Below, in pieces: positions 36,864 to 44,151 of a stretch of 64,000 nucleotides of DNA (its first letter is position 1; every line of letters starts with the position of its first letter). A program made the translations under genes and the position numbers. The notes beneath the pieces are model-generated. The model was not told the origin of the DNA, ran no database searches, and was given only the letters and a program-made list of their open reading frames with translations. This DNA is from Pseudomonadota bacterium (GTDB taxonomy: Bacteria > Pseudomonadota > Gammaproteobacteria > Burkholderiales > Burkholderiaceae_C): positions 31,163-95,162 of the forward strand of contig JAKARB010000018.1 in the NCBI GenBank assembly GCA_021819435.1, in the 5' to 3' direction.

Positions 36864-39287
36864 TCAGGTCTTCGATTGAGCTCCAACAGGCTTGAGCTTG
36901 CGAGCTGGTCGGCCGGTTTTGACAATGCGCGAATTCAATGCAGGAACTGGATTGAAGAAGAGCTGTGGCTGTGGGACCAGAAAAAAGCTCGACGTGGCCG
37001 AGATGCCGCCGTCGTGCTTTGTGAACGCGTAGTAGTGCAGGTTCTCATCCCCGTTGCGCAAGGTGTAAGGGGACTTGGCAACCTCGTTCTGCAGGCGATG
37101 CATGACCTTCTCGCCATAGGTCTGCTTCAACGCCGCCACAGGGCCACTTTCAACGCCATCGTGGTCCTCCAGGAAGCGCCTGAACACCCCAGGGGAAAGC
37201 AGCAGCATGCCTTCTGGCACAAAGTGCACCAAAGCCTGTGGCTCGTTGTACTTGAGGTGCCCAGTTGCGACAGACGTTTGGAGCCACACGAAGAAGGCAG
37301 TTGCAGCAGGCGTCGCATCCTTGGCAGGCCTGGGGCTCTTCTTGAGCTTCTGGTGAGGTTGCTGCGGAGCCGCGATGGCCTCATCACGCATGACCACCGG
37401 CATCGCAAGAGGCACGCTGTTGACGGCCTTGGCCGTCTGTCGCGGGGCGCCGGCCATCGCTGACAGATCAGCCTGGTCCTCTTCGCGCAGGAACGGCGCC
37501 CCCTCACCATCATTCAGTTGATCGGACTGCTCCTGGGCAGTCGATGGCTGAGGTGACGAGACAGGACCTTTGCCGGGTTCGGCTACATCGGTATCGCCCC
37601 CCTCAGGCTGTGGCAGGCCACCATGTCGAACAGTTTCAGCAGGGGCGTCTTCCTCGTCGGGAGGCATCGCCATCATGTCCAATGACGATGAAGACTGGGC
37701 CAGGTCATGCGGCAGCTCCTGCGGAGAAGTTGGCGCAGCCTTTGCCTTGGGCTGCGGCGCCTCAACCTTGACAGCACTCTCCCCTGCAGAGGGAACTGTG
37801 GTGATGGCTGGCCCAGGCTGAACAGGGACGGGCTTTATCGCTGCTCCAGCTGTCGTCAAGGGTTGAGCCAGAGGCTTGACGGCTGGCCCAGACGAGGCAT
37901 TCGACACTGCGGCAGGCTGGGTCAATTGAGGCACTGCTCCAGTCCCCTGCTCGCTGGTTTGCGCGGGAGCTACAACCACATTGGCTGCGGCAGCTTTGGA
38001 GGCTGACCCCAACACCTTGAGGCTGCCGACTATCGGGCTTGGCCAGGTCGATTGATCGGCACCAAACAGCTTGACCAGTGGAAACTTCAGCACCGTCAGA
38101 GGCGGGGACTTCCAGCCCACGTCAAGTTCCACCTCAATCTTCCACACTGCGCCAGAGCCATCAGGATTGGACTCGCATGCACCGTAGTCCTGGAACTCAT
38201 CGAAGATGCGATCATTCTTCGCAGCACTGGGAATGCCTTCGGCCGATTCATGCTGCGCCAGGTAGTCCCTGATTTCGTCAGCCAGGCGAGCACAGACGAA
38301 CCACACTGCCCCGTCGTAGACCCAACCTACTGCACCAGGCTTGTTCAAGGGCAGCAGCCCACCTTGCGCCAGCATTCGACGCAACCCCTGCATCAGGCGC
38401 TCGATCAAGGGAACCACCTTGGCTGTGGCAAACCTTGTTCTTGGACCAGAAGCCAGATTACGCTTCACAGACGCAGCGTCAGCTTGTCTGACGATGTCGG
38501 GCAGAAACGACTGCGGTGCATCCTCACTGCTGAGGTACTTGAACAGCTCGCCGAGCAGCTGCGGCTCATCGCCCAGCCACTTGATGGTGTGCTCAGGCAC
38601 AAATCGCTGCGCCAGGATGGCTGGCAGACGCTGGTGCAGTTGATACTCGCGCTCGTCCTTTGGGGCGAACTCCACCCGGTAATACTGCCCCACCTCCATG
38701 GGCCCTGCCAGAGCGGCCCATGGCTTGCCAAGCCTAGGATCGTCCGGGAAAACGGTAACGCGAAGATCTGCGACAGGCTTGCCCACGTCGTGCAGCAACG
38801 CGCCGATGAAGACCATGTAGGTGCAGCGATGTTCCAGCCGCTTGCGATCCTCTGTGCCTACCCCGCGCGGCAACTCAAGCCCAGCCCGGAAAGCCAGCGC
38901 CGCATCGGCAACCTCCAACATGTGGATCCACAGGCCACCCGGTTGAGCGTGGTGATGGCTCTCGCTCGCGGGCAGCATCTGGACGAACTCGGCCAGCAAC
39001 CGAAGCACCGGCAGGCAATCCGAGTTGTACGCCTTCTGCGAAAGGCGCGTGCGCCGCTCGATGGAGTCGAGCAACGAGCTGGTGCTCGTCGCGGCCACGA
39101 TCTCCTCGAATGACTGGACGCGAATGTGCGACGCAGGCCTGCTGATCACGGGCACCGTGCCGCCGGCGGGCTTCTTGCTGATCGCTCGAACGTCTGATCG
39201 CCTTTGCAAGGCCCACACCACACTGAGACCGCCGATGAATGCAGCGGACAGCAGCAACATGTGTTCGGCAGTCGGGCTCATGGCCAT
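36864..39287 (-). CDS. traI: MobH/TraI_2 relaxase
   Basis: 807 residues. One N-terminal hydrophobic span (about 9-27). The TraI_2 core shows a histidine cluster HHHAQPGGLWIHMLEV at 111-126 and the HD motif LLHDVGKP at about 164-171 (His166, Asp167), the metal-binding arrangement of MobH relaxases. A Pro/Ala/Gln-rich linker runs about 425-640, and the C-terminal domain (about 660-760: FFVWLQTSVATGHLKYN, VHFVPEGMLLLSPGVFRRFLEDH) matches TraI_2_C. It nicks oriT and pilots the strand into the recipient. It is the second gene of the leftward operon, 3 bp after the 160-residue protein. Confidence 0.92.
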   Translation of the reverse strand: MAMSPTAEHMLLLSAAFIGGLSVVWALQRRSDVRAISKKPAGGTVPVISRPASHIRVQSFEEIVAATSTSSLLDSIERRTRLSQKAYNSDCLPVLRLLAEFVQMLPASESHHHAQPGGLWIHMLEVADAALAFRAGLELPRGVGTEDRKRLEHRCTYMVFIGALLHDVGKPVADLRVTVFPDDPRLGKPWAALAGPMEVGQYYRVEFAPKDEREYQLHQRLPAILAQRFVPEHTIKWLGDEPQLLGELFKYLSSEDAPQSFLPDIVRQADAASVKRNLASGPRTRFATAKVVPLIERLMQGLRRMLAQGGLLPLNKPGAVGWVYDGAVWFVCARLADEIRDYLAQHESAEGIPSAAKNDRIFDEFQDYGACESNPDGSGAVWKIEVELDVGWKSPPLTVLKFPLVKLFGADQSTWPSPIVGSLKVLGSASKAAAANVVVAPAQTSEQGTGAVPQLTQPAAVSNASSGPAVKPLAQPLTTAGAAIKPVPVQPGPAITTVPSAGESAVKVEAPQPKAKAAPTSPQELPHDLAQSSSSLDMMAMPPDEEDAPAETVRHGGLPQPEGGDTDVAEPGKGPVSSPQPSTAQEQSDQLNDGEGAPFLREEDQADLSAMAGAPRQTAKAVNSVPLAMPVVMRDEAIAAPQQPHQKLKKSPRPAKDATPAATAFFVWLQTSVATGHLKYNEPQALVHFVPEGMLLLSPGVFRRFLEDHDGVESGPVAALKQTYGEKVMHRLQNEVAKSPYTLRNGDENLHYYAFTKHDGGISATSSFFLVPQPQLFFNPVPALNSRIVKTGRPARKLKPVGAQSKT

Positions 39288-39290
39288 GGC

Positions 39291-39773
39291 TCAGACCTCC
39301 GACACAGCAAAGCCCAGCTCGTGCTCTTTCACGCGACCGAGCAACCAGGTCCGAAGCACCGTACGAGGCCAGAGAGTCTTCACATCCTCCCAGGTGAGCA
39401 ACCTGCCTCGCGCCTGCCGAAAGCTCAGGAACGGCTGCTCCAGGGGATTCCATGGTTGTGGCACCTGCTGGTCAACCATCGCCTGCCAGGCAGTCATGTC
39501 GACACAGGCCAACGCTTCGGCGCAAGCCAGCTCCCGATCCTGTATTTCCCGGCGACGACCTTGACCAGGCGGACCATCCAGCACCGGCACGGTTCTAACG
39601 GCTTCCATGACCTGCTGCAGGGGCTCATGGTCTGGTGACATCGCGTCATCTGCGTAATAGTGCGCTTGCCAACCATCCCACCTGCAGGCAAAGTCAACCA
39701 CCACGTCATGCCAATGTGCCAAGCCTCGCTCTTCGAGCAGGCAACGCAGGGGCTGGAGTTGGACAGACGTCAT
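39291..39773 (-). CDS. Unknown protein heading the mobilisation operon
   Basis: 160 residues, soluble, Trp- and Glu-rich: LEERGLAHWHDVVVDFACRW, YYADDAMSPDHEPLQQVM, QVPQPWNPLEQPFLSFRQAR. I recognise no family. It is the first gene leftward of the divergent regulatory region and only 3 bp before the relaxase, so a role in relaxosome function or regulation is likely from position alone. The base use resembles the rest of the element. Confidence 0.72.
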   Translation of the reverse strand: MTSVQLQPLRCLLEERGLAHWHDVVVDFACRWDGWQAHYYADDAMSPDHEPLQQVMEAVRTVPVLDGPPGQGRRREIQDRELACAEALACVDMTAWQAMVDQQVPQPWNPLEQPFLSFRQARGRLLTWEDVKTLWPRTVLRTWLLGRVKEHELGFAVSEV

Positions 39774-40058
39774 AGAGGGCAGATGGCTTCTGGGATGGGA
39801 GCCGCCGCAGACTATTGATGTGCATCGCCGCAGTCCAGCGAAAAGGCAAACGTAACGGGCAGGTGTTTAAGCTTCCGTAGGAAAAGCCTTTCCCGATATA
39901 CTGGTCGGTTTGCGCGACGTTTCGATTGCATCGCACACGCACAGAATGACCTGCGGCAGCCTCCATCGCGACAGCCCTTCTGCCATTTGCGCGAAGCCGC
40001 TAACCATTTGAATTGATTAGCCTTTAAGGCAATTCCCATTGCCCATTAATGCCATTTA

Positions 40059-40093
40059 GGCAGCCGCGGAGCGGCTTAGCGGCAGCGGCTGCC
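40059..40093. repeat. Inverted repeat, nine-base arms
   Basis: ggcagccgc / gcggctgcc with a 17-base spacer that contains a further gccgc/gcggc pairing. It could form a branched hairpin, as at many origins of transfer. Confidence 0.65.
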
Positions 40094-40111
40094 GGCCCTT
40101 TGGGTAGGGCC
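40094..40111. repeat. Inverted repeat, six-base arms
   Basis: ggccct / agggcc around ttgggt, directly abutting the preceding hairpin. The pair makes a compact double-hairpin. Confidence 0.55.
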
Positions 40112-40182
40112 GTTATCTGTTACAGAAGGCCCTCGCAGGCATTTCCTCATGCGCCCGAAGCACGAGCCTATTTGCGTCTATT

Positions 40183-40199
40183 CGTAACCCAGGGTTACG
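40183..40199. promoter_or_regulatory. Perfect palindrome, likely protein-binding site
   Basis: cgtaaccc a gggttacg: eight-base arms about a single centre base. The form is typical of a dimeric regulator operator; no regulator gene is visible near it. Confidence 0.6.
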
Positions 40200-40422
40200 C
40201 ACAAATATGCGGCAAGTGCTTGATTCTCCGTCGCAACTGGCCCTTTCCGCCAGCTTTTGGCAAAGCGAAAAACCTTTCATCATCTGTGACTTGCTTTGAT
40301 TCGTCAAGGCAAAAGGACATCCCGTTACATCTGCTTTGAAACGCGACTTTTCTGCATCGATTTCCTAGAGTCGCCCCCGTGTTGGCCAACTTCCTCGGCC
40401 ACACACCCTTGTCAAGCGTTCA

Positions 40423-40450
40423 CCCGGGGCCAGCCGCCCCGGGTTCTTTT
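40423..40450 (+). terminator. Intrinsic terminator just upstream of the transfer operon
   Basis: cccggggc / gccccggg with a five-base loop followed by ttctttt, ending about 20 bp before the slt start codon. Transcripts from further left would stop here unless antitermination occurs, so it could act as an attenuator for the T4SS operon. Confidence 0.75.
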
Positions 40451-40470
40451 CCGCTTGAGGACACGAAGAG

Positions 40471-41031
40471 ATGCAGAAGCACAGGTGGATCAATCGGCGG
40501 ATCGTTGGGGCGACAGTCGCATGCACTGTCGCCCTCGCGTGCGCGCTCATCGCCCCATCAGTTCATGCCTCCTCCAAGCGTGCACAACAGAAGAAGGCTC
40601 CTGCGACGTGGGCCAGGTGCTTCTCGATCAGCGGTGCGCGCTACAACATCAACCCATACCTGTTGGCCGGGATCTCCGTTGTTGAATCCCGAGGCAACCC
40701 TGCGGCCGTCTCCCCCTCCCCCGCATATGGCCTGCTGCAGGTAGACCACAGCTGGCTTCCCAAGCTCAAACAACGGTTCGGCTTCACCAAGAGCGACCTC
40801 TTGGAGCCCTGCACCAACATCGATGTCGCGGCCTGGATCTTGGCTCATGAGCTCAAAGCCAAGGGCGACACCTGGGAAGCCGTAGGCGCTCTCAACGCCG
40901 CTTGCACGACGCTCAAAGGAGCGCGATGCCGCTCACAACGCGCCTGGTACAGCTGGAAGGTTTACCAGGCCATGGCCAACCTCACACCAGAAGACGTGGG
41001 CCATACAGCACCCACGCAGGCTCCGCAATGA
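40471..41031 (+). CDS. Conjugation lytic transglycosylase
   Basis: 186 residues with a signal peptide cleaved near VHA at residue 33. The Slt-type lysozyme-like domain starts around 50 with the catalytic Glu72 in GISVVESRGNPAAVSPSPAYGLLQV. AWILAHELKAKGDTWEAVGALNAA follows, the usual GxxxYxxGL-like C-terminal part in shortened form. Enzymes of this type open gaps in peptidoglycan for the secretion machinery. It is the first gene of the transfer operon, and its stop overlaps the next start (ATGA). The start codon is preceded by CACGAAGAG. Confidence 0.9.
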   Translation: MQKHRWINRRIVGATVACTVALACALIAPSVHASSKRAQQKKAPATWARCFSISGARYNINPYLLAGISVVESRGNPAAVSPSPAYGLLQVDHSWLPKLKQRFGFTKSDLLEPCTNIDVAAWILAHELKAKGDTWEAVGALNAACTTLKGARCRSQRAWYSWKVYQAMANLTPEDVGHTAPTQAPQ

Positions 41032-41678
41032 TCAGCAAGCTCAAGTTCATGGCCATGGGTATCGCAGTTGCTTTGTGCGGCTGCTCATCCTTTCAACAAG
41101 AAACCCCGCCGCAAGCTCCGCCTGTCCCAGTCGGCTTCCAGCAACTCGACAAGGGGCTGTCCCAGACCTTCGTGACATGCCAGCCTTGCGCCCAACCAAC
41201 GCAGAAGACGCTTTGGACTGCCCCAGCGCCTTCACGGCAGCCCGCAGCAAGCACCAACGCTGCCCCAGCCCAAGAAGCCTCCCCAGCAAAGCCCCAGGTC
41301 GACAAGGAAACGATCGTCGCCACGAGCGTGCACTTTGCCTCCGACTCGGCTGCGCTTGATGCCACTGCCAAGTCTCGCCTCAAGGCCTTCTGCAAAGGCC
41401 GCATGCAGCTCGACGGCCTGACCGTCACCGGCCACACGGACAGCACTGGTGCCCCAGTTCGCAATCATCGACTTGCCCAGCAACGGGCCAGGACCACATC
41501 GCAGTTCCTACGCGCATGCGCTGAACAGCAAGGCACAGCACTGCATATCGACGAGCAAGCCAAGGGCGCTTGCTGTTATGTCGCACCAAACAACTCACCC
41601 GAAGGCCGTGCGATGAATCGAAGAGTTGATGTTGAGCAAGCGGCCAATGCCCTGCCCACCAGGCAGGCCGATCAGTAA
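41028..41678 (+). CDS. OmpA-like peptidoglycan-binding lipoprotein
   Basis: 216 residues; lipobox ALCGC with Cys19. After a Pro/Ala/Gln-rich stalk (about 22-90) comes an OmpA-type peptidoglycan-binding domain: TSVHFASDSAALDATAKSRL, VTGHTDSTGAPVRNHRLAQQRA, HIDEQAKGACCYVAPNNSPEGRAMNRRVDVE. It would tie the outer membrane to peptidoglycan. Such a lipoprotein is not a core F-type T4SS component, and its place between the lytic transglycosylase and the pilin suggests a role at the wall-crossing point. The start at 41028 overlaps the slt stop; longer frames lack a signal. Confidence 0.88.
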   Translation: MISKLKFMAMGIAVALCGCSSFQQETPPQAPPVPVGFQQLDKGLSQTFVTCQPCAQPTQKTLWTAPAPSRQPAASTNAAPAQEASPAKPQVDKETIVATSVHFASDSAALDATAKSRLKAFCKGRMQLDGLTVTGHTDSTGAPVRNHRLAQQRARTTSQFLRACAEQQGTALHIDEQAKGACCYVAPNNSPEGRAMNRRVDVEQAANALPTRQADQ

Positions 41679-41693
41679 CTGGGGAACCGACAA

Positions 41694-41966
41694 ATGAATT
41701 CAGGCAATGAAGGCACCGAAGAAGGACGTAAGCACAGCGGAGCCAAAGGCGTCCATATGGTCGAAGGGTGCAGGCGAATCCTGCTCTCCAACGACCTATT
41801 GGACGACCTGGGTGAGCTCCAGCGCAAGACCCAGCCCCGACTGGACATGCGGTATCTCGTCGAGGGCGCCATCTCGGCGCTCTTGGCAAGCCCCGGTGGT
41901 CTGGAGAAGGTGGCTGAACACGCTCGCCAGCGCCTGCGTCAGCAGCTGGACAAGCACAACACATGA
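41694..41966 (+). CDS. Small protein, possibly ribbon-helix-helix-like
   Basis: 90 residues. The middle part (RRILLSNDLLDDLGELQRKTQPRLD, then MRYLVEGAISALLASP) could be a short strand followed by two helices, as in ribbon-helix-helix DNA-binding proteins, but no family is certain. It lies 15 bp after the OmpA-like lipoprotein gene and 25 bp before the pilin gene in the same operon. A regulator or a relaxosome accessory protein is a guess only. Confidence 0.65.
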   Translation: MNSGNEGTEEGRKHSGAKGVHMVEGCRRILLSNDLLDDLGELQRKTQPRLDMRYLVEGAISALLASPGGLEKVAEHARQRLRQQLDKHNT

Positions 41967-41991
41967 CCTTTCTTCTACGGAGCTTCAAGCA

Positions 41992-42369
41992 ATGACTTCC
42001 CTGACCATCAACGCCGCTGTCGCCGCGAACCAAACGAAGGCCCAGGCCTTCCTGCAGACCTTCTTCAAGTACCTGCCCTACGCCCTGATCGCCATGCTCG
42101 CGGTCATCGGCCTGATGGAGGCCGCACACGCTGTCGGCACCCTGGATGCCACCGCCAAGGGCCAGGCCCTGAAAGCTGCCTACACCGCCGTCGATGACCT
42201 GACTGGTGGCTACGGCAAGGCCTTGGTGCTGTCGATCGGCTTCATCGTCACGGTCTTCGGCATCCTGGCCTCGCAAGCCACCGGCCCGGTCCTCAAGTAC
42301 ATCGGTATCGCGATCTACGCGTCGATGGCTCTGGGCGCCGCTTTCGCCCTGGGCGGCGCGCTGATCTGA
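41992..42369 (+). CDS. traA: TraA-type pilin precursor
   Basis: 125 residues. A long leader with a hydrophobic core (YLPYALIAMLAVIGLMEAAHA) ends AHA at residue 47, leaving a mature pilin of about 78 residues. The mature part has two hydrophobic segments (LVLSIGFIVTVFGILAS and YIGIAIYASMALGAAFALGGA), the F-pilin pattern. The start is at 41992, preceded by ACGGAGC; longer in-frame starts overlap the previous gene. traL follows after 38 bp. Processing is likely by the S26 peptidase encoded further on in the operon. Confidence 0.88.
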   Translation: MTSLTINAAVAANQTKAQAFLQTFFKYLPYALIAMLAVIGLMEAAHAVGTLDATAKGQALKAAYTAVDDLTGGYGKALVLSIGFIVTVFGILASQATGPVLKYIGIAIYASMALGAAFALGGALI

Positions 42370-42407
42370 AGAAGCGCCACTGAGCAACACCACTGCATGA
42401 CCAGCCC

Positions 42408-42716
42408 ATGACTCAACAAACAGAAGATCCGGACACGATCATCATCAACAGCATCAAGGATCCCTGGAAGCTGCTGGTCCTCGATCTTGACATCGCCATG
42501 GGTGTAGCGCCCACGGCATTCATGGGCTTCATGCTCAAGCACGAGCTCATCGGGCTGGCCATCGCAGTGGCCGTTGCATACAAGTGGCAGACCTCTCGCA
42601 ATAACAACCCGAAGGGGTTCGCATTCCGCTGGCTGTGGTGGCACACCCCCGCCTCCTTGTGGACGCTGTTCAAGCATGTCTGCCCACCTTCTCACAAGCG
42701 AGAGTTCATCGGATGA
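42408..42716 (+). CDS. traL: F-type T4SS assembly protein TraL
   Basis: 102 residues with the TraL pattern: INSIKDPWKLLVLDLDIAMGV, a membrane span at about 28-58, and a C-terminal FAFRWLWWHTP near the end. TraL is a small inner-membrane protein needed for pilus assembly. The stop overlaps the traE start (ATGA), and the operon order traA-L-E-K-B is as in F. Confidence 0.88.
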   Translation: MTQQTEDPDTIIINSIKDPWKLLVLDLDIAMGVAPTAFMGFMLKHELIGLAIAVAVAYKWQTSRNNNPKGFAFRWLWWHTPASLWTLFKHVCPPSHKREFIG

Positions 42717-43327
42717 CTTCGCCCATAGCAGCCAAAAACACCATCGCCGACACCAAGTCCTGGCTCTCGGTGTCCCTGCTCGTCAACGCCGCCCAGGCCT
42801 TGGCGATCATCGTCCTCCTATTCATGTTCATGTCGGCCAGGAAGGCCGAGAAGATCGTCCAGCAAACCCCTGATGGCGACCGCAGCCGTTGGATCAGCGA
42901 AAGCTCGGGCCCATCACGACAGAAGATCATCGACACGGGCTTCTTCATGAGCTCGTTGACGCTCGACGTGTCACCTGGATCCGTGAAAACCAAGGGCGAA
43001 CTTCTCAAGACATGGATCCCTGCCTCCGGCTGGGACGTCATGAACCGCAAGATCCAGAAGGCCTCACTCGCACTGGAGCGGATCGGAGGCGTTCAAAGCT
43101 TCAACCCCCTATTCGCCACGCCAGACCCTGAGCGTCTGCGCATCGCGCTGACAGGCGAGTTCCGCCAATGGGTCAACGGGGTCCCTATTCCCACCGAGAC
43201 CCGCACCTACGCCTACATCTTCACGCAGGACGGCTCGCGGCTGTATCTGGCTGACTGGTTCGAATCGAGCAAGGACAAGCCCTTCGAGAAGTTGAAGACT
43301 GAAAACGACGAGACGGCCGGAAAGTAA
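42713..43327 (+). CDS. traE: F-type T4SS assembly protein TraE
   Basis: 204 residues. One N-terminal membrane span (VNAAQALAIIVLLFMFMSA, about 23-42), then a VirB8-like periplasmic domain (FFMSSLTLDVSPGSVKTKGELL, TPDPERLRIALTGEFRQW). TraE is the F-type VirB8 analogue, part of the inner-membrane assembly platform. The start at 42713 overlaps the traL stop; longer frames are out of step with the family. Confidence 0.9.
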   Translation: MTSPIAAKNTIADTKSWLSVSLLVNAAQALAIIVLLFMFMSARKAEKIVQQTPDGDRSRWISESSGPSRQKIIDTGFFMSSLTLDVSPGSVKTKGELLKTWIPASGWDVMNRKIQKASLALERIGGVQSFNPLFATPDPERLRIALTGEFRQWVNGVPIPTETRTYAYIFTQDGSRLYLADWFESSKDKPFEKLKTENDETAGK

Positions 43328-43339
43328 ACGGACACAGCC

Positions 43340-44143
43340 ATGACGACACCCTTGAACACCTTGCGCGCCCTGCTGCTCGCCGGCCTGCTCGGCACATCTG
43401 CTCTCAGCGTCGTGCAAGCCGCACAGTTCATCACTGTGCGAGACGGCGACAGCTCCATCGCCAGCATGTCACTGCGCGACCCGACGAGGATCACCCTGCA
43501 GGGCGGCAAGATCGTTGACGTGGTTGGCGATGTCTACGACCAAACGCGCAATCCGAATGGCCGCGTCACCGTGATGACGGACGCCGAATCGGGTGAGGTC
43601 TTCGTGCAGCCGGTACTGGTCGGCGGTGCCGGCTACCAGGCCGTGACGCTGACACTCAAAACGGACTTGGGCACCTACTCCCTTCTGCTCAAGCCTCTCG
43701 ATATGCCTGCCGATGCGATCGTCATGCAGTCGAGGGGCAAGGCCCTGCCCCCGGGTGCTGCGCGCGCTACGAACAGCTACTCGCAGGAACCAGCCCGTGG
43801 GCAGACGCCGGAGTTCACCAGCTCGTCCTATGTTCGAAGCATCAAAGGATGGATGTTGGCAATGGCATCGAATCGCGCGCCCGAGGCCGTCGATGTTCGT
43901 CGGGTTGACAAGCGGATCGCGCTGTGGAGCGAGGTGACTTTCACGCTGGACGACAGCTGGGTAGGCAAGGCCATGGTCGGCGACCGATTCACGCTCACCA
44001 ACGTCTCCGATCGCACGCTGATTTTGGACGAGCGTGAGTTCTATCGAAACGGCGTCCTTGCAGTCACGGTTTTCAAGCACCAAGTCGAACCCGGCACCAG
44101 CACGCCCGTGTGGGTTCTGCGCACACGCTCTGAGCAGGACTGA
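43340..44143 (+). CDS. traK: T4SS outer-membrane core protein TraK
   Basis: 267 residues with a signal peptide cleaved near VQA (about residue 26). The mature part is beta-rich: ITVRDGDSSIASMSLRDPTRI, GEVFVQPVLVGGAGYQAVTL, KRIALWSEVTFTLDDSW, ending WVLRTRSEQD. TraK is the secretin-like VirB9 analogue that binds TraB and TraV to form the outer-membrane core. It is 12 bp after traE and 8 bp before traB. Confidence 0.9.
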   Translation: MTTPLNTLRALLLAGLLGTSALSVVQAAQFITVRDGDSSIASMSLRDPTRITLQGGKIVDVVGDVYDQTRNPNGRVTVMTDAESGEVFVQPVLVGGAGYQAVTLTLKTDLGTYSLLLKPLDMPADAIVMQSRGKALPPGAARATNSYSQEPARGQTPEFTSSSYVRSIKGWMLAMASNRAPEAVDVRRVDKRIALWSEVTFTLDDSWVGKAMVGDRFTLTNVSDRTLILDEREFYRNGVLAVTVFKHQVEPGTSTPVWVLRTRSEQD

Positions 44144-44151
44144 GAGCCATC

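Larger units (their letters stand above)
39774..40470. promoter_or_regulatory. Divergent control region, candidate oriT locus
   Basis: 697 bp without a convincing gene, richer in A/T than its flanks, between the leftward mobilisation operon and the rightward secretion operon. It contains three clear inverted repeats (40059-40093, 40094-40111, 40183-40199), a terminator (40423-40450) and short repeats of cccatt near 40034-40056. Promoters for both operons must lie here. Many conjugative elements have oriT beside a relaxase operon, so this is the best candidate; that is inference. Confidence 0.6.

Noticed and set aside
40118..40129. 12-bp match tgttacagaagg also found at the end of int (32523-32534)
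   Set aside because: Many 12-base matches are expected by chance in a window of this size; one copy is inside coding sequence.
40049..40339. Short plus-strand frame inside the divergent region
   Set aside because: No ribosome-binding site, no family resemblance, and it crosses three inverted repeats.
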